A stretch of 64,000 nt of DNA from JAPLST01 sp964397565 (lineage in GTDB: Bacteria > Auribacterota > UBA3054 > JAPLST01), in contig CAYNJC010000005.1 in NCBI GenBank assembly GCA_964397565.1, forward strand, positions 1-64,000, read 5' to 3'. Below, in pieces: positions 1 through 8,537 of the stretch (positions are counted from its first letter, which is position 1; every line of letters begins with the position of its first letter). The notes beneath the pieces were generated by a model. It worked only from the letters and a program-made list of their open reading frames with translations, did no database searches and was not told the origin of the DNA. The position numbers and the translations under genes were made by a program.

Positions 1-19
1 GGCCGGAGGGTGAGGTAGG

Positions 20-119
20 NNNNNNNNNNNNNNNNNNNNNNNNNNNNNNNNNNNNNNNNNNNNNNNNNNNNNNNNNNNNNNNNNNNNNNNNNNNNNNNNN
101 NNNNNNNNNNNNNNNNNNN
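20..119. other. Assembly gap (100 N)
   Basis: A run of exactly 100 undetermined bases, the conventional placeholder for a scaffold join. It lies next to tandem palindromic repeats, which probably broke the assembly, so its true length is unknown. Confidence 0.98.
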
Positions 120-290
120 GCGGTCAGGCCCTGACCGCCGTTGCTGCATGCGCGCGCACGAGGTGGGGCGGTCAGGCCCTGACCGCCGTTGCTGCATGCG
201 CGCGCACGAGGTGGGGCGGTCAAGCCCTGACCGCCTTTGCTGCTGGCGCAACGACGACCGCGGCGGTCAAGGGCCTGACCGCCCTACCTG
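120..290. repeat. 48-bp tandem repeat with GGTCAGGCCCTGACC palindrome
   Basis: Two identical 48-bp units (120-167 and 168-215) are followed by two degenerate partial units (216-263 and about 264-285). Each unit opens with a hairpin built from GCGGTCAGG and CCTGACCGC. The array borders the assembly gap and may extend into it. No spacers of the CRISPR kind are present. Confidence 0.9.
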
Positions 291-582
291 TCGGCGCGCT
301 CTACGCCGGCGGCTCCCGTTCTTATAGCGGAATTTTAGGACAGATGTTCTTGTTAAATTGACGCGCATGCGCCAGCGGCGGGATGCATCGGTGCGTCTGT
401 CTCTGCCAGTGAAAACTGAAAACCGCACACTGAAAACTTCTGCAGAGCGCGAGCGACCTCCCTGTCGCGAATCTGTCGCTGCATTCGCCGCATGGAAGCG
501 GCTCCCACTTTGCAGAATGCGGGAGCGACCGCCGCGTCGCGAATCTGTCGCATCTGCGCTTCCACCGAATACCGAACACCGC
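291..582. repeat. Intergenic repeats: GCGACAGATTCGCGAC palindrome family and heptamer array
   Basis: No gene is supported here. Two copies of a palindrome family lie at 451-482 and 521-557; their shared core reads GACAGATTCGCGAC followed by GGTCGCTC on the other strand, and a third copy lies at 41687-41719. GCGGCTCCC segments occur at 308-318 and 498-506. A heptanucleotide array (ACCGAAT, ACCGAAC, ACCGCTT, ACCGAAT, ACGGATT) occupies 564-598 and runs over the stop codon of the next gene. Confidence 0.75.
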
Positions 583-1884
583 TTACCGAATACGGATTGC
601 TGAGCCGCGGCGCACCAGCCATAGCACCAGCGTCGCTGCCGCCAACACCGGCACGGCCATCAGCGTCCAATTCGCCCACGTCGTCTGCCAACTATGCGTG
701 ACATAGCGGAACACCACCGCGTGCTGCCCGGGCGGCACCAGCACGCCCTGCTGCAGCAGATTGCAGCGCAGCAAAGCAGCCGATGCACCGTCCACGGTCG
801 CCTGCCAGCCCGCCGCCGGCTCGGTCGCCATGACCACCAACCCGGTGCTCGACAAAGCAACCTGCGCGCAGACCCGTTCCGCCACGTAATTTGTTATGCC
901 AACCGTTCCGTGGAAGTCCGTGTCCGTTTGTGCCGTCAGCGTGGCATCATTCACCACCGCCACCCGATGCGGATCGTTGGACGGATTATTCATCAGTGCC
1001 AACGTCGCCGCGGCATTGGTTGAGACAGTCCAGGTGCCGACCGCAAACACGCGCGGCAGCGCATTCGTGAATTCATACACGGCATGATTCTCGTTGTATA
1101 GCGAATACGCGCACCATGGCACAAATTGGTTGCGCACACCAAATTGCCGCAACGCCATCTCCAGCCTTTCGCGCGTGCCCAGCACAAAGCGCACATTGCC
1201 GTACTGCCAGCGCCGTGCCGGCGTCAGCGCCTCGCTGTAAAAAAAGGCCGTGCGATCCGGCGTCGGGCGCGAGTCCGCCGGCACATTCATGCATTCCAAG
1301 CCATGCAGCCCAAACAAGGTGGTGATCCACATGTTGTACACGGGATGGCGCTGGTCCAGCACGGCAATGCGAAACGGCGCCGGCACGCTTTTCAATTTCT
1401 GCACGACCTCCGGCTCGCCCAGCGTCTGGCTGACATCCTCAACCTGCACATAGTTCATCGCCACAAAGCTGAGTTGCGCAATCAGCATCGCCAGCAGGCC
1501 GTAGGCCGAAAAACGCTTCAGTTGCGCGTCCGCGCCCGGCATCACCATGATCACATACAGGCACAGCGTGGTCAACAATGCCAGCGCCGCCGCCCACAGT
1601 GCCGCGCCCCGCGCGTTGGCAGCCAATACCGCCGCGCGCTGCTCGCCGGCCTGCACGAGCCGCTCCTGAATTTGTCGCTCCGGCACGCGTTGCTGGCGCA
1701 TCTGCATAATCTGGGACTGCACCTGCGGATTCGCGACCAATTCTTCGGCCTGGGCCACGCCCAGCCGCTGAATCATGTTCTGCTGTCCCACCAGCGTGTA
1801 GGCGGCAATCAGCACCAGCACGCCGACCAGCGCCAGCCAGCCATACATGAAGCGCCGCACGTTCTTGTCAAGGGTTGCAAACAT
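583..1884 (-). CDS. YfhO-like membrane protein, C-terminal half (split gene)
   Basis: 433 residues. A membrane helix near residues 13-33 is followed by a charged Gln/Arg-rich segment, two more helices near 95-150, a soluble domain, and a last helix near 405-428. The soluble part ends with a pattern typical of YfhO proteins: an atP-x-GW-x-A-x-VDG stretch, then VPPG-x-H-x-V-x-FRY. YfhO proteins are large multi-pass proteins related to glycosyltransferase-type membrane enzymes. The upstream gene, 19 bp away, carries the N-terminal helices that a normal ~860-residue YfhO has in one chain; together the two total 865 residues. The last residues and the stop codon are encoded inside a heptanucleotide array. 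Family assignment is by recalled pattern only; the substrate is unknown. Confidence 0.7.
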   Translation of the reverse strand: MFATLDKNVRRFMYGWLALVGVLVLIAAYTLVGQQNMIQRLGVAQAEELVANPQVQSQIMQMRQQRVPERQIQERLVQAGEQRAAVLAANARGAALWAAALALLTTLCLYVIMVMPGADAQLKRFSAYGLLAMLIAQLSFVAMNYVQVEDVSQTLGEPEVVQKLKSVPAPFRIAVLDQRHPVYNMWITTLFGLHGLECMNVPADSRPTPDRTAFFYSEALTPARRWQYGNVRFVLGTRERLEMALRQFGVRNQFVPWCAYSLYNENHAVYEFTNALPRVFAVGTWTVSTNAAATLALMNNPSNDPHRVAVVNDATLTAQTDTDFHGTVGITNYVAERVCAQVALSSTGLVVMATEPAAGWQATVDGASAALLRCNLLQQGVLVPPGQHAVVFRYVTHSWQTTWANWTLMAVPVLAAATLVLWLVRRGSAIRIR

Positions 1885-1903
1885 TGGTATTCCTTACGCT
1901 CGG

Positions 1904-3202
1904 TCAATGCGCCTTGCGCGCGTTTTTCGCAGATTGTTTCGCCGGCGCCGCCGCCTTGCGCGGCGTCAGCATCGTCAGCACAATGTCCATGCCAAACGCG
2001 GCCAGGATTGCCAACGCCAGCATGAACGGATACAAGAATTTCAAGGGATTGCGCATGCTGTCCATCTTGGGCAGCCAGTAAAACAGGCGATACGGCCCCA
2101 GGCCGCGGCCGGCCGTCGGCGCAACATCAAAATAGCGCCCCCAGGCGAACAGCAACGCGATCAGCGCGACCCACGCCCAGAAATATATCGCGCCACGCTG
2201 GGCCGGCACCCGCGCCGCCGCAAACAGCGCCAGCAACGCCAGCGCCACCGTTACCACGCCCACGCCCTGCGTGCTCATCGAAAAGCGCGGGAAGCCCGCA
2301 TGCAGCGTCGGCCAGCGCGCATCCTGGCCAATCCGCCCCCAATACGGCGAGTCCGGCTCGAGCCCCAAACCATAGAAGCCCGGCGCCACCAATGTCAATG
2401 TTTCATTGATCGGCAACGACCATTGCGTCGCCCAATTCCATTTTTCATCAGGAGCCTTTTGGTCTTCGGCCACGCTGCCCGCGCCGCCCGCGCGCCCCGC
2501 CAAGCCCAACAAACTCACCACAGTCGGCAAACTGTACGTCATCCCGCCGACGGCCGCCAGCAGCAAACACACCAGCAACTTCGCCCACTGCCCTTGCGCG
2601 CGCGTCGCCACCACTTCGTAGACCACCCACGCCACCAGGAACAGCGCGATAATCACCGCGACATCGAGCTGACCCGAGCCCAGCCCAGCCAACACCCCGG
2701 CCCACACACACGGCAGCCACGCCCGCCGCCGGATGCCCATCGTGATCAAACCCGCCGCCGCAACATAACACGGCCACATCAAAAAGGTGCCGGTGTGGCC
2801 GGAATACGCCGTCGTGATGAAATGCCCGGACAGCATCAAGGCACACGCGCCCGTAAACGCCGCCAAGGGCCGCACGCCCAGCGCCAGCCCCAGCCCGTAC
2901 ATCGCCGCACCCGCGCAGAACGCAAGCAATACAAAGGTGACCGTGTTCACCAACGGCGTCGGCGTCAGCAACGTCAGCCACATCAGCGGTGAGTAGCCCA
3001 CCTCATAGCCACTACTGCCCAGATAGCCATTGGCGATCCAGACCACATCCTTGCCGCTGGCGAATATCTGCTTTTGTGACACCGCCGCGGCCAAGGGCGC
3101 ATCCTGTGCCACCAGCGGTTTGAGCGGCAGCAGCACAGTATGAAACGTCAGCCCGGTGACCAGCGCCAGGCCCAGCAGCGCATACCCATGTGTTCGATTC
3201 AT
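1904..3202 (-). CDS. YfhO-like membrane protein, N-terminal half (split gene)
   Basis: 432 residues with about ten hydrophobic helices and very few soluble stretches. The first helix starts at residue 8, and an extracytoplasmic loop follows at about 30-65, as in YfhO and related lipid-linked-sugar membrane proteins. It is the first gene of a two-gene minus-strand unit and sits 19 bp before the gene carrying the C-terminal half. It ends in a basic Ala/Lys-rich tail, so this is not a simple nonsense mutation: each half has its own ordinary start and end. A TACAAT box lies about 40 nt upstream (3242-3247, minus strand). Confidence 0.7.
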   Translation of the reverse strand: MNRTHGYALLGLALVTGLTFHTVLLPLKPLVAQDAPLAAAVSQKQIFASGKDVVWIANGYLGSSGYEVGYSPLMWLTLLTPTPLVNTVTFVLLAFCAGAAMYGLGLALGVRPLAAFTGACALMLSGHFITTAYSGHTGTFLMWPCYVAAAGLITMGIRRRAWLPCVWAGVLAGLGSGQLDVAVIIALFLVAWVVYEVVATRAQGQWAKLLVCLLLAAVGGMTYSLPTVVSLLGLAGRAGGAGSVAEDQKAPDEKWNWATQWSLPINETLTLVAPGFYGLGLEPDSPYWGRIGQDARWPTLHAGFPRFSMSTQGVGVVTVALALLALFAAARVPAQRGAIYFWAWVALIALLFAWGRYFDVAPTAGRGLGPYRLFYWLPKMDSMRNPLKFLYPFMLALAILAAFGMDIVLTMLTPRKAAAPAKQSAKNARKAH

Positions 3203-3535
3203 CAGCTCAATCCGGTTGCATTAAATGCAGCAAGCGCGACTATTGTAGCAGATTTCGCCATGCCATGCCCCACCCGCCCCACGGACTGCCCCCCACCGGC
3301 CTTGTGCCGGTGGAGGCAGAGATTGAGAGAACCGCCGCCGCCTTTTTAATTCACTCTCATTCACCCACGGCACAAGGCCGTGGGGGTCTTTGTGCACCCA
3401 GCCGCAGAACGCAAGCTGATTTTTTTGTCTTCACTCATTGGTATTTCAGCCAACACATTTTTCGCATCGCCGGATCTGGGATGGCTGTCTTCAATCGAAA
3501 AAATGTCGTTTGTCCTAAAACCTAAAACCTGAAAC
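3203..3535. repeat. Intergenic A/B palindrome module and heptamer array
   Basis: Hairpin A (CCCACCGG...CCGGTGG) lies at 3292-3313 and hairpin B (CCCACGG...CCGTGGG) at 3364-3384, with an AGATTG/CAATCT-type spacer that is degenerate here. A heptamer array CCTAAAA, CCTAAAA, CCTGAAA, CTTAAAA occupies 3514-3541 and supplies the stop codon of the lipoate ligase gene. No coding gene is supported in between. Confidence 0.85.
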
Positions 3536-4192
3536 TTAAAACCCCAAGCCGCCGCCCCACCCGGCGCGCAAGGCCGTGCGCAGCACGTCGCGGCTGATGC
3601 CGAATTCCGAGAGGTTACACAAGAATGCGGCATGCGACCGCTGCGCCCGATAGGCCGGCGCGACAGACGGCTCGCGCAGATAGCGCGCAATGCGCGCCAA
3701 GTCGGCATCCACCAAAAAACTGCCATGCACGAGCACAACGCCGCGCTTCTGTGCTTGCGCCGTGCCGCAGATCTTGCGGCCCTGCACGGCCAGATCACAC
3801 GGCGGTTCAAAGACAGCCGGCACGCCCAAACGACTTAATGCGTCGATTGCAAACGACAAAATATGTCGATAGGCGCCGCTCACATCAAACGGCTTCAGCG
3901 CTGGACCGTGCGGCGCAATCACACTGAACACCAGACAGCCACGCCCGATGAACACCGTGCCGCCGCCGGAAAAGCGTTGCAACACCGGAATGCCATCGGC
4001 GGCGCAGGCCGCGAGATCAGCCTGCTGTTCCGGCTTCTGCGCAATACCGACGACCACCGCCTCGTCCGTGGCTTCGTAAAAGCGCAGCAAGGCCGGCCGC
4101 GTCCCGGCGGCCACTTGCAGCATCAACTCTTTATCGCGCGCAATCTGTTGCGCGACGGAGCCGGGCGGCGTGTCAAGATAGGTCAGCGTCAT
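3536..4192 (-). CDS. Lipoate/octanoate protein ligase family protein
   Basis: 218 residues from the ATG at 4192; an earlier in-frame start would add 31 residues encoded by repeats. It matches the biotin/lipoate A/B ligase fold: the RFSGGGTVFIGRGCLVFSV segment (residues 73-91) corresponds to the RRxSGGG lipoyl-AMP loop, and GRKICGTAQ (138-146) holds the conserved lysine K140, followed by LVHGSFLVDAD. Such enzymes attach lipoyl or octanoyl groups to E2/H-protein lysines in the cytosol. It is about 100 residues shorter than E. coli LplA and lacks the C-terminal accessory domain, so a LipM/LipL- or LplA-N-like role is possible. No Shine-Dalgarno is evident; a TACAAT box lies 12 nt upstream of the start. 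Confidence 0.85.
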   Translation of the reverse strand: MTLTYLDTPPGSVAQQIARDKELMLQVAAGTRPALLRFYEATDEAVVVGIAQKPEQQADLAACAADGIPVLQRFSGGGTVFIGRGCLVFSVIAPHGPALKPFDVSGAYRHILSFAIDALSRLGVPAVFEPPCDLAVQGRKICGTAQAQKRGVVLVHGSFLVDADLARIARYLREPSVAPAYRAQRSHAAFLCNLSEFGISRDVLRTALRAGWGGGLGF

Positions 4193-4247
4193 GGTCGTGC
4201 GACCATTGTAGCAAGAGGTGTGGTATAATGAAAGGGACAAGCGATGC

Positions 4248-4307
4248 AATGATGAATGATGATCCCGCCGCTGGCGGGACTCCAAGCAGATGATGAATGA
4301 TGAATGC
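4248..4307. repeat. Heptamer array with GATCCCGCCGCTGGCGGGA hairpin
   Basis: AATGATG heptamers flank a short CCCGCCGCTGGCGGG hairpin (about 4263-4279), giving the same motif on each side. The mirror version, a CCCGCCAGCGGCGGG hairpin, recurs at about 6414-6428. Confidence 0.7.
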
Positions 4308-4326
4308 AGAAATGGCGGAGAGAATT

Positions 4327-4701
4327 ATGTTGAGCGCGGGGCGCTTGATCGGCCTGTGTGTGCTGCTGGCGGGCTGTGCGACGACTAGCCCGGTGCCACC
4401 GGCTGCGCCGGATGCGCAGCGGCAGGAGCAGCGCGCGACCGGGCTGGCGACACTGCAGCCCGGCATGCCCGAGCGGCACGTGCGCGAGACCATGGGTGCG
4501 CCGGACAATATTGTGGTGACCTACAAACCGGTTGATCGCAATTCGGGCGTGCGCGATGGCTTTGCCTATGTGTATCTGCTGGGAATTACCAATGCTGTGG
4601 CGGACGTCATCCGGCCGCCGGCGCGCGCCGTCATCTGGTTCTCGAATGAACGGGTGATCACCAAGGTTGAGACAACGAACCGGTACGCGGCGACGTTTTA
4701 G
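4327..4701 (+). CDS. Small outer-membrane-type lipoprotein (SmpA/OmlA-like)
   Basis: 124 residues. The start at 4327 is preferred because GGAGA lies 7-9 nt upstream; an earlier ATG at 4297 is inside repeat sequence. The N-terminus has a lipoprotein signal, IGLCVLLAGC, with acylated Cys near residue 17. The mature part contains LQPGMPERHVRETMGAPD, the G-M-x-n-V-x-x-x-x-G-x-P pattern of SmpA/OmlA (BamE-like) small lipoproteins. The role in envelope assembly is inferred from the fold only. The stop codon abuts a heptamer array (4701-4735). Confidence 0.75.
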   Translation: MLSAGRLIGLCVLLAGCATTSPVPPAAPDAQRQEQRATGLATLQPGMPERHVRETMGAPDNIVVTYKPVDRNSGVRDGFAYVYLLGITNAVADVIRPPARAVIWFSNERVITKVETTNRYAATF

Positions 4702-4735
4702 GGTTCAGGGTTCAGGGTTCGGGATGCAGGATTCA
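4701..4735. repeat. Heptamer array (GGGTTCA)n
   Basis: Five in-phase heptamers, GGGTTCA, GGGTTCA, GGGTTCG, GGATGCA, GGATTCA, start on the last base of the lipoprotein stop codon. The motif is the reverse complement of the CCTGAAC array at 30767-30801. Confidence 0.85.
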
Positions 4736-4736
4736 G

Positions 4737-4803
4737 AGAAAAATGGCTTTGCTGCAAAACCATTTTGTACAAAACGAATTGCGGCAATTCATTTTTATAG
4801 CAG
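4737..4803 (+). repeat. 67-bp repeat, copy 1 (two hairpins, short open frame)
   Basis: Nearly identical to 6305-6371. It contains an AAAATGG...CCATTTT hairpin and a GAATTGCGGCAATTC hairpin. Both copies keep an open frame reading MxLLQNHFVQNELRQFIFIA, and two of the three differences within it are synonymous. The two copies bracket the transposase remnant and the AT-rich gene. Confidence 0.85.
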
Positions 4804-4881
4804 TGCTGAAGGCGCGCCAAGGGAGCAAGGCGTCAGGAATCGAAAGTGTACTTTGCGAGTTGACTATGGTATACTGCGAAC

Positions 4882-5127
4882 ATGACGCGGCCGTTGCAAT
4901 GTACTACTGCCGGACTCTGGTACCTCATGGTCAACCGCGGCAATAAGCGTGGCACCGTGTTTTTTGACGATGGCGATCATGCGCTGTTTTTGACGCTGCG
5001 TGAAGGAGATCGGCGCGCGGGTTCGGGATCAGCGCGAGCGCGCTGGTGCAGCCGCGCAAGCGCATGGCAGCCGGCATCTGCAGCAGCGTGCCCCATTGTC
5101 AACAGTCAATGCATGACCCCAATCTGA
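4882..5127 (+). pseudogene. REP-associated tyrosine transposase remnant (N-terminal fragment)
   Basis: The first ~40 residues (MTRPL...LWYLMVNRGNKRG.VFFDDGDHALFL) match the start of REP-associated tyrosine transposases (Y1/HUH, IS200-like), which begin MTRPLR...YHVTNRGN...F.dd.D...F. The rest of the frame is unrelated Ala/Ser-rich sequence, and the HUH motif and catalytic tyrosine are absent, so the gene is broken. A TATACT box (4870-4875) ends six bases before the ATG. RAYTs normally serve dispersed palindromes like those seen throughout this window. Confidence 0.8.
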
Positions 5128-5132
5128 TCGAA

Positions 5133-5843
5133 ATGAAGAAAATTATAGAGTATGTGTTTGCACTAATTTGTTGGCTCGCTATATGGTTCTTCTATGTGTT
5201 AATAACTGGCGAGCGAGACCCACACAACATGGCGTTTTGTATTCTCCTGTCAGTAATGGCTTGTGTGCCCTATATATTCATTACAATCGCATCGCGTTTG
5301 AGCATGGTGAATTGTGGCATATCTGGCTTCTTGGCATGTATGATAAGTTACTTTGTAATATTGATTTGGGCTAGGGAACACGCTTATATACACGGGAGCA
5401 CTAGCCTTGGCGGTCTAGTAAGTGATATTCTCCTTTGGATTGTTCCCGGATTTCCAATTGGTATGGCGTGCTACGTTTTGGTGCATCGTTTTCTTATGAC
5501 AGAACGCTCATTAAGCAAGGACAATTTGCTCATTAGTAGCATAAGCCCTATAGCACGGAGTGGGCCACTTGACTGGATAGTGTTCTGTTTGACCATCGTG
5601 TATCTGAGCCCAGTTGTGTGTGTTTGGTACATTGCTGTTTCATTCCAACATGATTCCTTCACATTTTTCTGCTTGTTTTTTCTCTTCTATTCTGTGACAA
5701 TGATCTGCTCTCTCTTTACGTATTCGTGGTGTTCTAGGCGCCGCCACAAAATGCTGAATCGGATTTCTTCACTTCTACATTACGTGTACTTTGCTAGTCC
5801 ATTTCTTCTAACTATGTATATCCGGATGATTGTTCCCACGTAA
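5133..5843 (+). CDS. Orphan multi-pass membrane protein in AT-rich island
   Basis: 236 residues from ATG 5133, before MKKIIEYVFALICWLAIWFFY. I do not recognise the family. About seven hydrophobic segments are seen, near residues 5-23, 33-55, 60-80, 90-115, 145-172, 178-200 and 215-235. Base and codon use (roughly 43% GC, many ATA/TTT/TGT codons) differs sharply from the ~62% GC neighbours. Together with the transposase fragment directly upstream and the bracketing 67-bp repeat, this suggests recent acquisition. No clear Shine-Dalgarno. The upstream in-frame extension to 5046 belongs to the transposase debris. Confidence 0.6.
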   Translation: MKKIIEYVFALICWLAIWFFYVLITGERDPHNMAFCILLSVMACVPYIFITIASRLSMVNCGISGFLACMISYFVILIWAREHAYIHGSTSLGGLVSDILLWIVPGFPIGMACYVLVHRFLMTERSLSKDNLLISSISPIARSGPLDWIVFCLTIVYLSPVVCVWYIAVSFQHDSFTFFCLFFLFYSVTMICSLFTYSWCSRRRHKMLNRISSLLHYVYFASPFLLTMYIRMIVPT

Positions 5844-6448
5844 TTTTCCGGCCGAGCAGGGTCACAGGCCAGAGTAGGGTCATGCACTGACAGTTGACAT
5901 GTTTTTGGATTTGCACACAACCTAAGATTTATGGTTAGGGCACTTCCGCGCGGATGCGGGCATGGGTTCCGTGAGCCATCTGCGGCAGCGGCGCAATTCG
6001 CGGATGCCTGAGTTTTCAGTTTGTGGCTTGCAGCATGACAGGCTTGGTCATCGGCGTTGATCTGCAATCTGTGGCGAGATATGTGCGGTTTGGCAGCGGC
6101 GGCACGGTCGCCGGGCCGGCGACCCTCCCGGATAACAGAGACAGCGGCATGGTATTCAGGGATTAGGGTTCGGGATTCAGGGGCAAATCGTGGTGGAATC
6201 TGCTGCGCGCGGAACACCGTTCCGCGCTTAGATGAGCAACGCGCGTAAGCGGGCGCAGCAACAGCCGTGTGCTTGGGTCATTGAAATCTGGTAGAATATG
6301 GCATGAGAAAAATGACTTTGCTTCAAAACCATTTTGTACAAAATGAATTGCGGCAATTCATTTTTATAGCAACGATATTGGACATTCAGATCGTTCAGAG
6401 CTGCTGGGAGTCCCGCCAGCGGCGGGATTCATAGTTCAGAGTTTTCGC
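5844..6448. other. Intergenic region with repeats, no supported gene
   Basis: It holds a CGGTCGCCGGGCCGGCGACC hairpin plus CTCCCG at about 6105-6130 (a single partial copy of the 80-bp unit seen three times at 41411-41650), a heptamer array at 6154-6182, and copy 2 of the 67-bp repeat at 6305-6371. The open frames here are short and lack coding character. Confidence 0.7.
6305..6371 (+). repeat. 67-bp repeat, copy 2
   Basis: Second copy of the 4737-4803 element, differing at only a few bases. A TAGAAT box (6292-6297) lies just before an ATG at 6303 that opens a 43-codon frame through the repeat. Whether the micro-ORF is translated is unknown. Confidence 0.85.
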
Positions 6449-7186
6449 ATGAGCTACATTGCCATAGGTGACCTGCATGGCCAGCGCGCGGCGCTGGATG
6501 CACTGCTGGCGCAGCTTCCCCTGGCACCGGAGGATGTGCTGGTCTTTCTGGGCGATTATGTGGATCGCGGGCCGGATGCGCCGGGCACGCTGGAACGCCT
6601 GCTCGCGCTGCAGCAGACGCAGGCGCAGTGCGTGTTTCTGCGCGGCAATCACGACGCGATGCTGTTGCACTTCCTCGATCTGGTGCCGCACGGCGATGGC
6701 GCCGCGTACACGCTGGCCTGCAATGACGGGCTCAACACCTTGGCACAATATGGTTGTCCCGCGGCGTTGCTGCAGCAATGTCCGGAGGAGCAACTCCCGC
6801 CGCTGGCCGTACGGCACGCTTTGCGGGAGTACATGCCGCGCGCGCATCAGGCGTTTTTGTCCGCGACGCAACTGCTGTATGTCACCGAACAGTATGTGTT
6901 TGTGCATGCCGGCATCAATCCGGCGCGCGCGCTCGCGGCGCAGCGGGAAGACGATCTGCTGTGGATTCGCGCGGCGTTCCTGGCGAAGCCGCATCGGTTG
7001 CCGCAAACCGTTGTGTATGGCCACACCCCGACACGCGAGTGTGGCTTTGGCGCGCGGATCGAGCATGCCCAGCGCCGGATTGGCCTTGACACCGGCGCGG
7101 CCTACGGCGGCTTCTTAAGCGCCATGATCTTGCCGGCCGAGCGCCTGCTGCAGGTGCCCTGCCCCGCGCCGGCCACCGAATCTTAA
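6449..7186 (+). CDS. PPP-type metallophosphoesterase (serine/threonine phosphatase-like)
   Basis: 245 residues. The dinuclear metal motifs of the PPP/calcineurin-like family are in order: GDLHG (residues 7-11), GDYVDRG (about 34-40) and GNHD (about 66-69), with later His ligands in FVHAG and VYGHTPT. The length and the short linker after GNHD fit bacterial ApaH/PrpA-like enzymes, which hydrolyse phosphoprotein or diadenosine tetraphosphate. It is monocistronic between repeat-rich spacers. No strong Shine-Dalgarno precedes the ATG. Confidence 0.9.
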   Translation: MSYIAIGDLHGQRAALDALLAQLPLAPEDVLVFLGDYVDRGPDAPGTLERLLALQQTQAQCVFLRGNHDAMLLHFLDLVPHGDGAAYTLACNDGLNTLAQYGCPAALLQQCPEEQLPPLAVRHALREYMPRAHQAFLSATQLLYVTEQYVFVHAGINPARALAAQREDDLLWIRAAFLAKPHRLPQTVVYGHTPTRECGFGARIEHAQRRIGLDTGAAYGGFLSAMILPAERLLQVPCPAPATES

Positions 7187-7368
7187 CTAGTTCTTCACGA
7201 GCAGCTCATCAAATCGCACCCCGCCCCTTTTATAATGCAGTTGTGCTATAATGCGTGAAGCTGGATTGATTAACCACTATTCTCACAGACCTGCTATGAC
7301 GACATGCCGCTTCTTCCGCGCCCGGCGGGGCGTATGATGCCTTGTAGACTGTCACGCGCATATCCCTG
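7187..7368 (+). promoter_or_regulatory. Intergenic with two TATAATGC boxes
   Basis: Two TATAAT hexamers, each followed by GC, lie 16 bp apart at 7231-7236 and 7247-7252. Neither has a convincing -35 partner. They could drive the downstream nuclease-family gene from about 110-130 nt away. No small ORF is supported. Confidence 0.4.
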
Positions 7369-8367
7369 ATGCGCCGCACTCACATAAATGCAGCGCTATT
7401 CTTGGTGGCCCTGTTCATCATGGGTGTGGCGCTCTCCCTGTCGGCTGCGCCGACGCGCCCGGCCAGTACATCTGCACCGCCGGCGCGCCCGTCTGGCGTG
7501 GTCATGCCACAGCCGGTTCTGCGCATCGCGACCTATAATGTCGAGAACATGTTTGACCGCTACGATGACCCGTACACCGCCGATTCATCGCAAGACCAGG
7601 GCACGCAGCCCAAGCCGGCGCGCGCCCTGTATGCCTTGGCGAAAATGATCAAGGCGGTCAACGCCGACATTCTGGCCTTGGAAGAAGTCGAGAATCGCGG
7701 CTTTCTCGAGGAGTTTTGCAGTGCCTATCTTGACGGCATGGGCTACCGCAACATCGTTCTGATCGAGAGCAACAACAGCCATCGCAACGGGCGCGGGATT
7801 GATGTGGCGCTGCTGGCACGTGTGCCGGTGATCTCGGCGACGACGCACCAGTATCGTGAATTTGCCGTGACCAACGGCGGCACGATGCGTTTTCACCGTG
7901 ATATTTTGCAGGTGCGCGCGCGGCCGCCGGGGTTTCCCGACGTGCATCTGTTTGTCGTGCACGCGCCCTCACGCATGGGCGGGCAGCAGCGCTCCGAGCC
8001 GCTGCGCCTGGCCGAAGCGCGCGCCGGCGTCGCGATCATGGCCGAGCAGTTTGCCGACAAGACGGATGCGTGGGTTGTCGTGCTGGGCGACTTCAATGAC
8101 GAACCCAAGAACGCCTCGCTGGGCGTGTACGAGAGCAATCCCGGTGTGCCGCTGCGGTGCGTGCCGGCTACCGATGCGCGCGGCAAGCCGTACACCTGGA
8201 TGAAAGCCGGCTCACCCTATCCACCGTCATGCTTTGATAACATTCTGCTCAGCCGGCCGGCCGGCGCACAATTGAAAGGCAAGGGCCGCATTTGGAACGA
8301 GACGGGCGCCGAAGACGCATCCGACCACCGGCCAGTGTCGGTCGACTTGAGCGCGCCGGCGCGCTAG
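7369..8367 (+). CDS. Secreted endonuclease/exonuclease/phosphatase (EEP) family protein
   Basis: 332 residues. The N-terminus has a signal peptide (hydrophobic residues about 7-25, then SAAPTRPAS). The catalytic motifs of the EEP superfamily follow: TYNVENMFD, ALEEVENRG (metal-binding Glu), GDFNDEP (Asp/Asn) and SDHRPVSVDL (Asp-His). This arrangement suits a secreted DNase I-like nuclease or phosphodiesterase; the substrate cannot be told. It may scavenge extracellular nucleic acid. Confidence 0.87.
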   Translation: MRRTHINAALFLVALFIMGVALSLSAAPTRPASTSAPPARPSGVVMPQPVLRIATYNVENMFDRYDDPYTADSSQDQGTQPKPARALYALAKMIKAVNADILALEEVENRGFLEEFCSAYLDGMGYRNIVLIESNNSHRNGRGIDVALLARVPVISATTHQYREFAVTNGGTMRFHRDILQVRARPPGFPDVHLFVVHAPSRMGGQQRSEPLRLAEARAGVAIMAEQFADKTDAWVVVLGDFNDEPKNASLGVYESNPGVPLRCVPATDARGKPYTWMKAGSPYPPSCFDNILLSRPAGAQLKGKGRIWNETGAEDASDHRPVSVDLSAPAR

Positions 8368-8537
8368 AATGTGGAACGGCCTCCGTGCCGCGAAGCTTTG
8401 ACAACATCAAAGGTTGCCACGAAGGCACGCAGACACGAAGAAATCGTAGCGCTGCACCTTAATTTGTTTTGCTGCAAAGGAAATTACAGCGAAGGGAACG
8501 CCGATCATCCCGGCGTAGTTCTTTACCCGCTGATGGC
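8368..8537. other. Intergenic with GGCACGCAGACACGAAG-type repeat
   Basis: A CCACGAAGGCACGCAGACA stretch (about 8418-8436) is a spaced 9-nt repeat of ACGAAG/ACGCAG words. No promoter of consensus quality was found before the next gene. Confidence 0.4.

Noticed and set aside
120..290. Possible CRISPR array at the left end and at 41411-41650
   Set aside because: The units are directly abutting tandem repeats (48 and 80 bp) with no variable spacers and no cas genes.
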